Shown here one piece after another: positions 51,981 to 64,000 of a stretch of 64,000 bases of DNA. Source of the DNA: Talinum fruticosum (lineage: Eukaryota > Streptophyta > Magnoliopsida > Caryophyllales > Talinaceae); NCBI GenBank assembly GCA_021018815.1, contig JAITYX010000016.1, forward strand, positions 5,719,001 through 5,783,000, written 5' to 3'. Under the pieces are notes generated by a model. It was given only the letters and a program-made list of their open reading frames with translations. It made no database searches and was not told the DNA's origin. The translations under genes and the position numbers were made by a program. Position 1 is the first letter of the stretch. The number at the start of each line of letters is the position of its first letter.

Positions 51981-54900
51981 TCAATTTAGTGATGGCAAAA
52001 TTGCCACGAGGGGATCGCCATAACCGACAGCTTCTGCAAATATAAAAAATGCAAAATGAGAATTTCAGCTTGAGGATGTGGACAGCAAGGGAAGACAAGG
52101 TTTTTTTAACCCTGGTTATAGAGTTTATGCTTCGTATTCTCTTTCTAGAGTCAAAAAGTTTAATGAAAGGTAAAGTTTTAGCGAAGTGATCCTTTAGACA
52201 TACCTCCTTCCTCCAAAAGCAGCTTCAAGATCTCTCCAGCTACGTCTGACTGCACATGTTAGACATTAATGTAAGGTTCTTACAATGTCAAGCTGAACAC
52301 TAGGATAAGCCTAAAAATACAGAAAACTAGGAAGGAGGGGGGCAAAAAGAGTATAATGTGATCAGAGGCTAACCTTGACCGGGAGCTCAGTTCCAAACTG
52401 ATCAATGTAGCCAATTACTTGTCCCTCTTTGATAACATCACCCTACATTTCATTAGCGAGGTTATTGACAAGAGCTTATGAGTGAGAGAAACACAAAGCA
52501 GCATTTGTCATCCCTCACAATCACGCAAAACCCATCTTCCACGTGTAGTGACCAATCTTCAGCGTGTAAACAAAAGGGATATTACTATCTCAAAGGACAT
52601 CTAATAGAAGAGTTACCTTGGGGAAGAAGAGTACACCATTGGTCTTAATTCGAGGTTTTAATATCCAGTCAACTTACAGACCAATTGTTGAACAAATCAA
52701 ATGGAATCTCGTTAAAACTATCTAAAGAAATCTATTAAATTGTCAAGGGCTACGATATCCTGTAGTCACACTATTATACTAGGGACACTGATGATGTCTA
52801 GAACAAAGAAAAATCCAGAGAGATAAGCAAGTGAAATAGTTAAAGTCCGCATTCTATATGAGTAAGAGAAGATGGTAGTGAGGTCTACTTGAAGTGAATT
52901 GCATCCAATCAACAAAGTAGGTTCCACTTGTTAACCTTTCCTCCTCCCTTTTGTCCCACAATCATTCTCTCATAACTTCATGCATCATATTATTACAAAT
53001 CTCCTTGCATAATAGTAAGCCTACCATCCTCAAATGTAAAACATCTCATCCAAGCAATCCAACATTAATTTGTTAAATCTTAGCTGCTTTTGGGGAAAAA
53101 AAAAACTATTTGTTTTAATTTTAGAAGAACCTTATCCCCACAGTATTCCCACAGATGAACCAAGCAAAAAGCTTTGCTAGTTTTAATGCAAACTGATCAA
53201 ATTTATTTGGCCAAATAATATTGAAGAAGAAAACAAGAGGACATCATGGGAAGCATGCCAAAATGCAATATTTACCTGCTTACAAATAGGAGGTTGCTTT
53301 TTTCCCTTCACTGTTCTTCCCCTTCGGAATGAACCCACCTACAAGACAGATCAAGTATGAACGACCGTCGCACAGTATGACAGGTACCAAAAATTATTTA
53401 TGTACATACTGTTGGTGATGCCACTAATTTGTATCCAACAACACCAGAAGCTTCCAAACTAGCCAACTTTGATGATACAACTGCAGAGGCACTTGTAAAT
53501 GGATTGGCCTTTTCTGGGGAGGCTTTTGGGGCTGATGTTGAGGGTGCAGCCGAAGCTGGTTGAACAACGGGTTCAATTGGCACAGAGGGTGGCGCAGGAA
53601 TTGGAGCACTTGTGGCTCCAATATTTCTCTTCAAATGCATTTCAAAATCTCCAATCTGTCACAAAATACAGAAGAGTGGTTAACGGAATACCTACTTGGA
53701 AAATATACTTATGACTCTAAATTTTAAGAATTAAAGCATGGAATATATTAATATAAGAAATCCAGAAGCCCCATGACCATTAGAGAATTCATCTTCTCCT
53801 CATTTCTACATGGCACATTTAAAAAGAATAGTATGAAGTGTATAGTGAGAACACAGAAGATTAACATAAAAACTGATCAGATTATAATAGCAATGCTAAT
53901 ATGTTTTTTCCTTTTTTTGGGTGGGAGGGGGGTTGAATAGGAAAGAAAAGATCTAAGGTAGGAGGACTATTTGAACTAAAGGACAGCAGTATGCGTCACG
54001 CCTGGTGAACACTTTGACTTCAAATGCAAAGAATGCATAAAGCACCCTATGATGAGTATAACTCAAGCTGTCCAGTGGCTCACATGGACTGTGTTAGAGG
54101 GAGGGAACCCTTAATAGTGACAAGTTTTAGTTGAAATCCTTCTATCTCTGCAAATTGCTAAGGTGAGGTATAAGCACAAAAGCCTATAAATATACCATCT
54201 TTACTCTTTATTTCTAAAGACCCAAACCCTAGCATCAAATACAATTTTCAAATAGTCGGTTTGTCTTTCAGTGACAGAACCTTATCTCTATTTTACACTT
54301 AAAAGATTGGCCGTTAGAAGAATCACTTTTTACATGCAGACATGCTTACTGACACATGCAGATAAGGCATCGTACCTTCAGTTGTAATTCAGCTACACTT
54401 GTCTCATCACAGACCTCTGTCACCAATGCCTGAAATAAGTTCACATATTAAACGTAGCTAGATAAGTGGATGAGGCATTTAAGAAAAAAAAATCTTTGTA
54501 TTTTTTGTTGCAAAAGGAGAGAAATTATGATGACAAGTGTTGTCATACTGCTTTTCTTTTTTTTTTTTTTTTTTTGGGGGGGAGGGGTTGTGTAAGGATG
54601 ACCCTCCTAGCCCAACAACAATACAACAACAAGAACAACTCTTAGTCTCCATGTGGATCCTACTTTCGTAGCGTTGAGTCCTAGCCTAACAACAATGTTG
54701 TGCAAAAACCAGAAGTTTAGGCTAGGAAAAAGGGGAACTACACAGTCAAGAGGTTGGCTACAAGAGAATCTAACCTCAAACTTCCAAGGTTGGTAGAAGT
54801 AGAGACGTTGATTCTCATTCTTCCTTTATATCTTTGCAATTTAATTCTGCTGAAATAAACGAAACATATCGCATGCATCTCCTTAGTTGTCCTTCTCTTT

Positions 54901-57160
54901 CTCTCAAAGCTTCCTCAATTAGCTCCCTATTTGGGATGCGGATTGTCTTTTATTTTCGGTATTTTCAAGTATTTGGCTTAAAAGAAATCTCAGTCATCAG
55001 TTGATTGGTGGAATTACATTAATTCAATTCTTGAAGCTTTGCTAGTTTTATGTCATTATGAGTCCTGTTATACTAGGAAATTTTTCTGGCATGAAGAGCA
55101 TATCAAATCATAAGAATGCATTGGTGTCACCAAGACTACAAAATCTTCAGACCTGGTAATAAGAAGTGACAAATAAACTTCAACAGTGCCAGAGTCACAT
55201 GAATCAAGGAGGAATAGTGAAAGAGGATAGTTTACCTCAAATACGCTGGGGAAAGTGACACTTCGTAGAGCATGCTTCTTTGCTGACCCATTTGGTATGT
55301 CATTTAGCACAGCTGTTCCAATATGTTTATTAGCAATGGGTATAGCTTCTATCAATATAGCAGGTCATAGAAAAAAGAAGAAGAGATACATTCAAAACAT
55401 TTTGTTTGTTCAAACTGACCCCACAGAAGAATTCCAACTTAGGGGCTGTATTAAGCAGGGAGAGCATGCAGAAGGGAACTAGGATGATAACCAGATAGAA
55501 CAATAAAACTAACCATTAGGCTTGGATGACACAGTTGGTTCAGGTGTCTTGGCACATGACACTATAATCCCAGTCTGCCTTACTGAAGAGGACAGCTTTC
55601 CAACAACAAGAGATTGAGCTCGGGACCTAATTAATGCAGGTCCAGTTAGACCAGGCTTCTCTAGTGAAGGCCATGCGTGCGAATTGCTTCCAGATGAACC
55701 TAGGATGCAGAAATATCAGAAGAGAAAAATGCAAAGTGCATTACAGTGTCAAAGAAGCTCAATCCAAAGTGAAGGTGAAATAATGACACACATAGTCCCA
55801 ATTAAAATGATAGGAAGTAAATGGTCCCTGTACGCATGGCTATAGCGCCGTAGTCTTCTATTTGCCTCTGAACAGTTTTCTCTAGGGAGATATCATAGTG
55901 TTAGGCTCTTTCAGGCCTCAGAGTGCAAAAGCAGTTGTAATCTTTGAGGCAATCAGACTTGATAACATTCTTAACATCCTTGATGGGAAAATATCAAAGA
56001 TTTTGCGAAGTGTTTATTTGGCTGAGTGAAATAGGCAACTCTTATCAACAGTCTTCATATGTTATAGAATCTCTATCACCAGTTCATACGACAAATATAA
56101 AGCTAAGCTAAAGATTTCAGCACGTAAAAATATCTTACTATTTGTAATCTACTTACGGAAAAACGTACTAGTTCAAGAATCAACAAGTGTGTTTGCTTCG
56201 TTAAATGCTCTCTTACAGTCCCTACTGTTTGAGCTCATTGAGGTTTGCTATGCATTCTTGTGAGTATCTGAATCACAAGTTTCAATGGACTCAAACAATA
56301 TGAGATGGAGAAAGTATATGGAATGGCAATTTTGAAAGCATTTGAAAAGCAAGAGATAGTCACAATTGTATGACAAGTTGATAGGACTTTAGATTTTAAT
56401 CAATTGCTTTATGCATGAAGGACATGGATGAGCGCCAATAGGCAAGGCAACAGTCATATCTAAAAATAGAACTCCAATTCATTTATTTTTCTTCTTCATA
56501 TCCTCGCAATTGCACTACAATCAGGTATCATAACCTAAGTAGTTAGATTGAAAAAGTCTTAGTATTATGCATTTTACAAGGCATTCTTGTAAATTGAAGC
56601 AATAGAGGAACCAATAAAGCCTACTAAGCTCAAAATGTTAAGAGTCAATGAATGGCCAATTTTTATGATTTATTATTTTTTAAAAAAAACATTCACCTAA
56701 CGATGAAGTATGCTTTCAGAGAGTCCAGTTCATGATTGTGCCAAATCCATTGACATATATATATTTTTTGATAAGAAAATCCATTGACATAAATGCTAAG
56801 CATTGCGACAAAACATTAATAGGCATCAGGAATTCCTATCAGATAACAAGAAAACTAATCTCATCACCGGCTTCAAGTTAACACCAAAGATCTAAGTGGT
56901 AAACCGCATTGACGAAAGAGAAAAAGCCAAAAATGGGAGCCAAAATTGATCAAAGATTTGAGGCTACAATTTGCAATTAGCACCGGATACAAAAATTCCA
57001 GCACTTGCAAGACATGAATCGCTGAACAATTACAAGAATTTTCATTGAGATACAGCTAGCTTAACTTCCTAGAGAGAGAGAGAAATCAGAGAACAAAGCT
57101 ATAGAGCGGGGAGAGATTGGACTTACAATGGAATGATCGAAAAGCAGCGGCAGTGTCCAT
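51981..57160 (-). CDS. BADC: Biotin attachment domain-containing (BADC) protein
   Basis: BADC proteins resemble the BCCP subunit of plastid heteromeric acetyl-CoA carboxylase but cannot be biotinylated; they occupy BCCP sites and restrain fatty-acid synthesis. Exons in reading order: 57160-57127, 55699-55514, 55348-55236, 54429-54376, 53655-53410, 53338-53276, 52442-52374, 52249-52204, 52033-51981; 864 nt, 287 aa, all phases consistent with no frame break. The start MDTAAAFRSFHC leads a Ser-rich plastid transit region. The middle (residues ~145-205) is rich in Ala/Pro/Ser, as in the BCCP linker (SAPIPAPPSVPIEP). The C-terminal 75 residues form the lipoyl/biotinyl-like fold (GDVIKEGQVIGYIDQFG, SDVAGEILKLLLEEGEAVGY, PLVAIL). 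The biotin-accepting AMKM-type motif is absent: that turn reads FGTELPVKSDV. A CT repeat lies in the leader. Confidence 0.93.
53906..53938. repeat. Poly(T)-poly(G) tract
   Basis: T-rich run followed directly by GGGTGGGAGGGGGG, in a BADC intron. Similar T-to-G tracts recur at 20131, 27418, 30722, 54552 and 61489, and as the complement at 51027. Confidence 0.8.
54552..54588. repeat. Poly(T)-poly(G) tract
   Basis: About 20 T followed by G7-A-G4 in a BADC intron; one of the strongest of the recurrent tracts. Confidence 0.85.
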
Positions 57161-57200
57161 TGAAGTTGAGTCGAAGAACACGAATCGCACAGCAAAATGC

Positions 57201-57222
57201 AGAGAGAGAGAGAGAGAGAGAG
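57201..57222. repeat. (GA)n microsatellite in BADC leader
   Basis: Eleven GA units on the plus strand, a CT repeat in the probable 5' UTR of BADC on the minus strand. Confidence 0.9.
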
Positions 57223-57343
57223 GTGGAAGAAATAGAGGGGAGAAGGTAGGTAATCTGTTTTGGAGTGGAGAGGAGGAGAGTGTTGTTGATGGGCTCCTTC
57301 GAAATGTCCGCCCACACTCCTCGTCATACCTTCCTGCTGACTA

Positions 57344-57351
57344 CTTATATA
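57344..57351 (-). promoter_or_regulatory. Probable TATA box of BADC
   Basis: TATATAAG on the minus strand, about 185 nt upstream of the BADC ATG. That leaves room for a ~150 nt CT-rich leader. Inferred from sequence and position only. Confidence 0.4.
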
Positions 57352-57399
57352 CACTTGCCCATTATACTCGGTAATGTCCGGTTGATATCGGGTCAATTG

Positions 57400-58765
57400 C
57401 ATTTTAAATTCGGTGATTTTTAAGTCCGATTAATTATTTTTTTGTAAATAATATTCTTTTGAAAAAAAAAAACAATTTCAGAAGAAATTTTAATTTAGGT
57501 TTGGCCCAATTTGATTGAGTCTTATATGTGCCTATTTTATGTGTCGAGTCAAAAATAAGTATATATCATTTGGTTTTTTTAGAGTAAGGTAAGATATTCA
57601 AACACTAGGGAAATGTTTAAGAATTGAAAAGGTACGAAAAAATTAAAGAGTAAGGATTAATTACGAACGACTTCAAAATACATATTGAAATAGAGTTATA
57701 AATTAGTTAGTTCGAAAAATTTAACACTGAAAAATAACATAATGTTATTCATTATATAACACTGTAGTTTATATTGTCAAAAAATAATTTGCATGCATAA
57801 AGGGCTAGAGGTCATACACTCTTAGTTCATTAAATGTTATGCCCGTGCAATTGAGTATTAATCAACGACTTTTATGTGAAAAAAAAGGGGTTCCATTAGA
57901 GTATAGATTTTTTAAAAAGAAAATTTAGCACACAAGCTTCTAAAAAATAGAATTAATATATATTAATTTTAACATGGTATATCAAGATATTTTATTTTAT
58001 ACATTTAAATGAAAAAGAAAATGTGAAAAGAAAAAAGATTTCAAGTGCAAGTAATTAATCGTTGATTATTTCTTTTATCATACGAGATAATTATTTGCAC
58101 GAGAAAGATAACATTTTTGAAAAAATTTTCTACATTTATAACTTTTCAGATAAATAAATTATTTTAAAGTAGCGAGCCATGTCTAGATGAAGAAGGTAGA
58201 TGATATATTTATACAAGTTAATAAATCAATATCTCACATATAGTCAAATATTAATAACTCATTTATTTTTGTATCCTTAAAAAAAAAAAGAGAATATAGT
58301 AACCCTCACAATTAGAGACGTTAACTTTATTGGAAAAACTTTAAAAAATAAAATAATTTTTTTGGCTCATCGTTCATAAAAATATTTTTGACTAGCCATT
58401 TTCAGTGTTTAAAAGTTTGTACAAGTTTGATTTTAGCATTTCCCTGGCTTCATAACTATTTTTTAATTTTAATGGTATAATTAAGCTTCATAACTATTTT
58501 TTAATTTTAATGGTATAATTAAGTTTGTAAGTTTAACTTTTTTCAATTATTTTATATTCACAAAATTCATTACATATGGGAATAAACTTCAACAGTTTTT
58601 CTATTACAATAATAAATATTTGCAAGTAGTAAGAAACTAAACCATCTTTGACTTACACAAACAACTCATTCACTAATTCATTCATACCATCTTTCACACA
58701 TTGTTATAATTTTATTACATTGAAACTCCTATGATCATCCCATAACTTCGACTTTACGAGTTAAA
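57400..58765. other. AT-rich intergenic DNA between BADC and the next gene
   Basis: No gene is supported. It contains a perfect 38 bp tandem duplication at 58448-58523 (CTTCATAACTATTTTTT...). It holds the BADC promoter at its left end and the 3' flank of the gene at 58766-60637 at its right end. Confidence 0.5.
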
Positions 58766-60637
58766 CTAATTAAGAGTAAGTTGTAGAGTCTCTCTGAACT
58801 CGGCCCTCCTAGTCTCGTTATAAAATGTCTTATGCTTGTTCGGCCAATATGTCAACCCAATGCAACCCGAAACCTCCCACTCCATCCTCCTCCCAGCCGC
58901 GGACTTCAACACCTTCCAACAGACCGCGTCCCCGTACTTGTCTTTGGCAAAGACAACCCCTCCTTGCCGAGTGAAGGGACGATGGGCATTTGAGTACCGA
59001 TGTTTGAACCATGCATGAGGCCGGAAAAGAGCCATTGGCGATGGCTTTGATGCGAACACCTCTTTGCCATCACTGGTGTCATGTAGGTACCAACTTAAGC
59101 TTCCACTATCTGCAGTGGCAAACTGCTCGAACTTCCAGGGCGTCATGACTGTTGTGGTTGTCTCCCTGCCGCCACCTTGAACCCGAGATTGTGGGGTGCC
59201 TCTAAGGAGCCTTCTATGCTCTTTTCGATCTCTCTTTCGAGCTTGGGGTTCTCCGAGGACTTGCTTACTGAAACACCTATGATGTCTGTCTGGGATATTG
59301 GAGTCAGTTGTAGAGAGATTCTTGAGGGGAAGTGCTTTTCTGATGCCCCTGTTCCTCGTTCATTCAGAAGATTTGAGCTCACTAGAGGCATGACATCAAG
59401 CCTGTAGAGAGAAACGAACACAGCCCAAAGGCAATTCAATCCACATATATATTTGGCCTAAACCCCCAAAATACCCCATAACCAAATCTAATTCTAACCA
59501 GTTAAACCAAAACACCCAACTAAATAAGGATCACTGGCATGATTAAGCCTACAGTTCATCTGCCTCGATATCCACTCAAACCCGACCACAAACCAGAGCC
59601 CAGATAAGGCAACTCGACAACATGGAATAATGTCGATTGAACTGTTACTAAATCTTAGATTAATTCAACTTGAAGTTCACATTTTCAAGCTATTCTTCAA
59701 ATTGTGATTTAGCTTGTTAAGTATGTCATTAAAAAAAAAAAACAACAAACCTATATACTACTATACTTATGAACAGAAGAAATAATGCATACCTTATATT
59801 GTCAACATTGACCATGACATCAACCCATTTCTCGTTGACTGTGACCTTATAGTTCAGCAGGATAGCACCCTCAAGCTGGTGGTAATTCAGAGAAAAGAGC
59901 AAGTCATCATCAGCAGAGCCACTCGAGTTCTCGATCTCCATGGTTATTACAGGGCAATACAGCTGGACTTTCCAGAACCCCGTTGTAGAAAAAGCATGAG
60001 AAAACAGGGGAGATGGACCTCTTAAGACTCGATTTCCTGCTTTCAGCTCCATCTTCCAGTTTGTGACCGCAAGGCTAAGACACCTAAGCCAGTGCTCCTC
60101 GGTGTTAGACCCCACGAGCCTCATGAGCATCTTTGAGGCCTCCCTCGATTGTGGGTTCGTGAGCTGAGCTGTAATAGCAAATAGACAGTTGGATCGAAGA
60201 TCAATGGGGGCTTCATAGATGCAAACTAGGAAAACCAAGGTGAGGAAAGATATGTTGAAGATGTCCTTCAAGTAAGGGGAGTTCAGAATTTGTTCTAGTT
60301 TTATAGGGTAAGTATGTTTACTTGGACCATACTTGAGCACATCTTGGATGAAGTTCAGGATAAAGTTATGTGTCGAGTCTCCATGTAGGAGCTTCACGGA
60401 AGATGGACCGGTTTGGAATGGTTTCGAGATCCAAAGGGAGACAGGGAGGGTGAAATTCGCGAGGATGGAAAGGGAGACAGATTGGGGTGAAGGGTGTTTG
60501 GCTAAGGAAACAGTCAGAGTTGCCAAGGATGAATTTGAAGAACATATGCACATTGACATGGAGTCTTTCTTCCATTGAGACAAGGGTGGAAGGTTTTGGA
60601 TCCATGCCCATAAGTCAGTGTTATTACAGGAAGCCAT
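58766..60637 (-). CDS. Uncharacterised plant-specific protein, two exons
   Basis: I recognise the pattern as a conserved plant protein of about 490 residues but cannot name its family or function. Exons: 60637-59793 and 59401-58766, joined within an Arg codon (NVDNI-R-LDVMPL); the intron is GTATGC...CTACAG. The ATG at 60637 gives MASCNNTDLWAWIQNLPP. A hydrophobic segment near residue 140 (IFNISFLTLVFLVCIYEAPI) could be a single membrane anchor. Exon 2 carries motifs that look conserved: NERG, EKHFPSRISLQLTP, SVSVSKSSENP, TPWKFEQ, FTRQGGVVFAKD, YWPNKHKTFYNETRRAEFRE. The frame breaks once near 59163-59165, in a GGG run (KVAAG then ETTTTVMTPWKF); one more G restores 493 aa. A start at the ATG of MTPWKF would give only the last 126 residues and is unlikely. 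Confidence 0.75.
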
Positions 60638-60669
60638 GATTGAAGCTTGGAAGGATTCCAAACATGGGT

Positions 60670-63600
60670 TTGATATTTAAAGACCCAAAATTGGGTGAAA
60701 AGATGTTGTAGCCAAGATTCTAGCAAGGTGTGAAAGTCAAAAGGAAGCAACCAAAAAGAAATTTTTTATGCTTGTAGATGGATATAACAGAATTCTACTA
60801 AAGGTTGGATAGTGTAAGGAAGTGATTCTGAGTTGTTGCTTGTAGAAGAATGGGATGCCTTTTAACCCAGGTTGGACATGTATGGACCCATTTGGAAAGT
60901 TTTCTTAGCTTAAGTTATTGAAGCAAGAATTTATTGGCTTAGGTCAAGACCTTCCCTAGTTTCCTTTTAAACTTGTGACTTTATTCTAAGCTATTGGAGA
61001 GAACGTTACAGATAGAAAGATCGTAGGTCGTCCAAATACAGGATCATACCATACCATGTGAACGTAGTTTAACAATTGTTACTCTAATTTCATTTGCGTG
61101 TTGGGCTTCCTTGATTTTAATTATTACATTTTCAATATTATAGTGCTCGATAATTCTGTTTAAAATAGTAATTCGAACAATATGAATATATTGTACAAGG
61201 AGTACAACTCTATTTAATTACCCTAATTTAGTCTAACTTAAATTTTTGTAAGAATGACAATACGCAATCACCCTATATAGAAAATGCAGACAATAGGGAT
61301 TAGAGAATTTTATTCTTCATATAACTATATAATTAAAAAAATCGTGATAAGATGATAGATGGCTACTTTTCAAAGTTGCAATTTCTAATCATGGCATTCA
61401 ATAGCAAAGTGGAATATGACCCAATTTCTACGTTGCTGTAAAGGTGTGAATTCTATAGCTGCAGCTATTTTATACATGTAGACTCTCTTTTTTTTTTCTT
61501 TTTTCTTTGGGGGGATGAGAGTTATTGTATAGTTAGCTTGTTAGCTTCCTATATAGTAGGTATTCAATTGCATTAACTTAAGCTAAGTATAAATACGATA
61601 TTAACTTAGTGATTAAGACTGCGATCGTGAGTATATTAAATTTTGGTTTTTTTTTACATTATTGTATTATACTGCTTTTTGTTCAATTATTAGATTCTCT
61701 GAAAACTCTGTGGCTTTCTTCTTTTCGAGTTATTTTAGTTTCTAGGTTGCTCAGCTCCTTTTTTCCTAGGAATCTATACATTCCCAGATGCAGTAACATC
61801 TTCAATCTGTTTTGTTTTTTGAATTTGAAATGTTGTTTGATATTAGACAATATAATTGCGATGTGGTGGCTTTTAAATTGCCTCATAAAATAGATTACAT
61901 AAATCATATAACTTAATTAAAAATTTTAACATGGATATCAGTTATTTCAACCAATTTAATATTTAAAAGTTGTTGTCAAATATCCGCATTTGAATTCTGC
62001 CTATATCATACAGCTAATGTACTGTAAAGCGTAGACCTAATCTTCAAGTACGAGTATTCTTATATTTGTTAATTAATTCAACTTTTCTTTTAAAAAAATT
62101 AAATTCTTTAAAAAGATATTTGTAAAAAATAATTAATAGTCATCAAATTTTATCAAATTTTAAAATATGTATAATATAACATTGTTAGATAAAATTTTTA
62201 AATGAATCAATGATATTTAATAAAGTCACTAAATAAATATAGGGACAAATACAAATGAATTTTACTACATTGGAGGATATCTTTGCTTAGTACTCTTTAT
62301 GTTCTTCCCTAAAACAGATTGGAGGCTGTGCTTTGCTTCACGCCAAGGGATATTCATACTGTATTTTTATCATTATACGTGTCCAAATTTAAGATTGGGC
62401 AAAATTAAGGACTACAGTATCTGATGGTTAACTATAGGCTTTGGCAAAGATTCTGTTTTAATTAATTATTAAATTTAATATGATTATAGAAATTTTGTGC
62501 GCTACATGCACGCTAAATGAGATAGAAATATCGATTTAGGCGGAATTTAAATTCAAATTTTTAGTAATAACTATTATAAGTCTTATAGATAGAACCTAAT
62601 ATTGAACAGGAAGATGTTTATTTGGGGTTAATTTATTTTATGTTTTAAGTATATTTAAGGTAAAATTCCTCCCATAATAAGTATATTTTAAAATTTTAAA
62701 TTTGTGTTTTTTTCGTTATTGTGATGAGACCGCTACTATTTTAACCAACACTTTATTGGTAACAAAAAGATTAAGCAAAGTGGGCTGTTTGAGATTATAA
62801 TCTAGTTAACAAATAAAAATAGCTTCGAAAATATGAAAAATAATTAATTTAAAATTATTCTTAGAAATGTCTTATTTTGAAAATTGGCTTTTTATTGAAT
62901 ACGTTGTATAGACTTCTCCTCTCTCTCATCTTCTCCCACAAGGAAAAAAATCATAACTGCCTCCATCTTTTCTAATTAAGGGTTGCTATCCCAATTTTTC
63001 TTCTCTTTTAACGCCCTAATTTAGTTATACTTAGAGTTTATTATTAGTTATATATATTTTTTAATAATTCTCTCTATTTTAATAGTGAGAGTTAAATTTC
63101 TCTCCATTAGTCTGGGTTATGACTTCTCAATCTAGTGTGAGTTTTATATTTGATGCAATTTTAGTAGATTTGAAGGTGGTAGATTGTGGAAGCTGATTGA
63201 ATTTTATCATATGAAGTCCGCTTATTTTAATTTGGGAATGAATCGACGATAAAATTTCATCGAGGTTATATTATAACGATCTTTCTTACAAGTGCATATC
63301 ATGTCAAATGGATACTTGCTCCAAAGAGTTATACTATATATTACCGATGTTCGGAAAAGACACGATCACGTTGAATAACACAATTAATGGCCGGAAGACA
63401 CTAAAAGATTAGAATGATCGATAATGTATTTACCATTAACTTTGTGAAAATGGATTTTATTTTAATATTTTAAATTTATTTTTATTAGACAATTTTCATT
63501 GTAAATGTCATATGACTTTTCTATAAATAAGAAAAGTTTCATTTTATATTTTATTGTCGAACCGATAAAGTGTTATAATTTTTGTTAATTTATTTAATTG

Positions 63601-64000
63601 ATTGAGTATTGATATGTTTCAAGTTACGAATATACTTTTCCATTCAATGATAACCAGTGGTAATAATTAATTAACCCAGACTTATTACTTTTATATATAT
63701 ATAAAAGTAGAAAGAATACAAACACTTACTTTTAATTAATAAGTAAATGGTATCTGTCTCAGCTAATACTAATAAATTTGTGATCTACTTTAAGTGGATT
63801 GTGGCTCAAATTTCTACAGATAAGACTGAATGATTCTCACTTTCTTCTCTTCATTCAAACATTGACAAGAAATTTATGTGATAACTTTTAGTAATGCATT
63901 ATGTATGGTATCAAAATTATAGCCCGTCAATATCTATATAAGTCGATTTAAAAGGTTTTGTTATTATTATTTTATAACAACATTAAGTCGATTTAAAAAG
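60670..64000. other. AT-rich intergenic DNA
   Basis: No supported gene or full element. The only landmarks are a T-rich to G6 tract at 61489-61516 and scattered short AT palindromes. Open frames here (for example around 61609-61893) are low-complexity, without domains. Confidence 0.5.

Noticed and set aside
58836..59407. Plus-strand frames opposite the uncharacterised gene
   Set aside because: They mirror exon 2 of the minus-strand gene, which has conserved motifs and correct splice sites.
61609..61893. 94-codon hydrophobic frame
   Set aside because: T-rich intergenic DNA gives Phe/Leu-rich frames by composition; no homology pattern or promoter context.

Overview
This is nuclear DNA of a flowering plant, most likely a eudicot. 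Its genes are intron-rich with canonical GT/AG junctions, the proteins are plant-specific (two plastid-directed families, a plant CHX antiporter, a DCD-kelch protein), and the gaps are AT-rich and full of transposon debris and microsatellites. I can support five protein-coding genes, one pseudogene fragment, one plastid-derived tRNA fragment and two related foldback-type mobile elements.

Layout. 1-364: hairpin-rich sequence of unknown origin. 365-2235: degraded partial copy of the 3' end of the RETICULATA-related gene that sits intact further right. 2236-10371: AT-rich intergenic DNA with a possible Helitron. 10372-15390 and 15455-18886: two members of one family of TA-flanked inverted-repeat elements, each carrying a convergent pair of tRNA-like sequences. 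20516-23891 (+): CHX cation/H+ antiporter. 25142-34228 (-): RETICULATA-related protein with a ChaN/DUF399 half and a DUF3411 half. 34270-38940: repeats, including a probable LTR fragment. 38955-50974 (+): DCD-kelch gene with a long 5' UTR intron. 51981-57160 (-): BADC, a biotin-attachment-domain-like regulator of plastid acetyl-CoA carboxylase. 58766-60637 (-): uncharacterised plant protein. 60670-64000: AT-rich intergenic DNA.

The genes are not an operon. BADC acts on plastid fatty-acid synthesis and the RETICULATA-related protein is a plastid protein; from memory, their Arabidopsis counterparts (At3g56130 and At3g56140) are also neighbours, which would make this conserved microsynteny with the DCD-kelch gene lying between them here. 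The CHX and RETICULATA-related genes converge tail to tail, and so do DCD-kelch and BADC.

A technical point affects the whole window: four of the five genes need single-base restorations to stay in frame. I count seven, all apparent deletions and all in short mononucleotide runs, after which every exon phase adds up exactly. Systematic homopolymer contraction in the assembly explains this better than four independent pseudogenes. The most unusual biology is the TA-flanked element family with inward-facing tRNA-like sequences and a ~319 bp internal unit present in three copies in one element and about one in the other.
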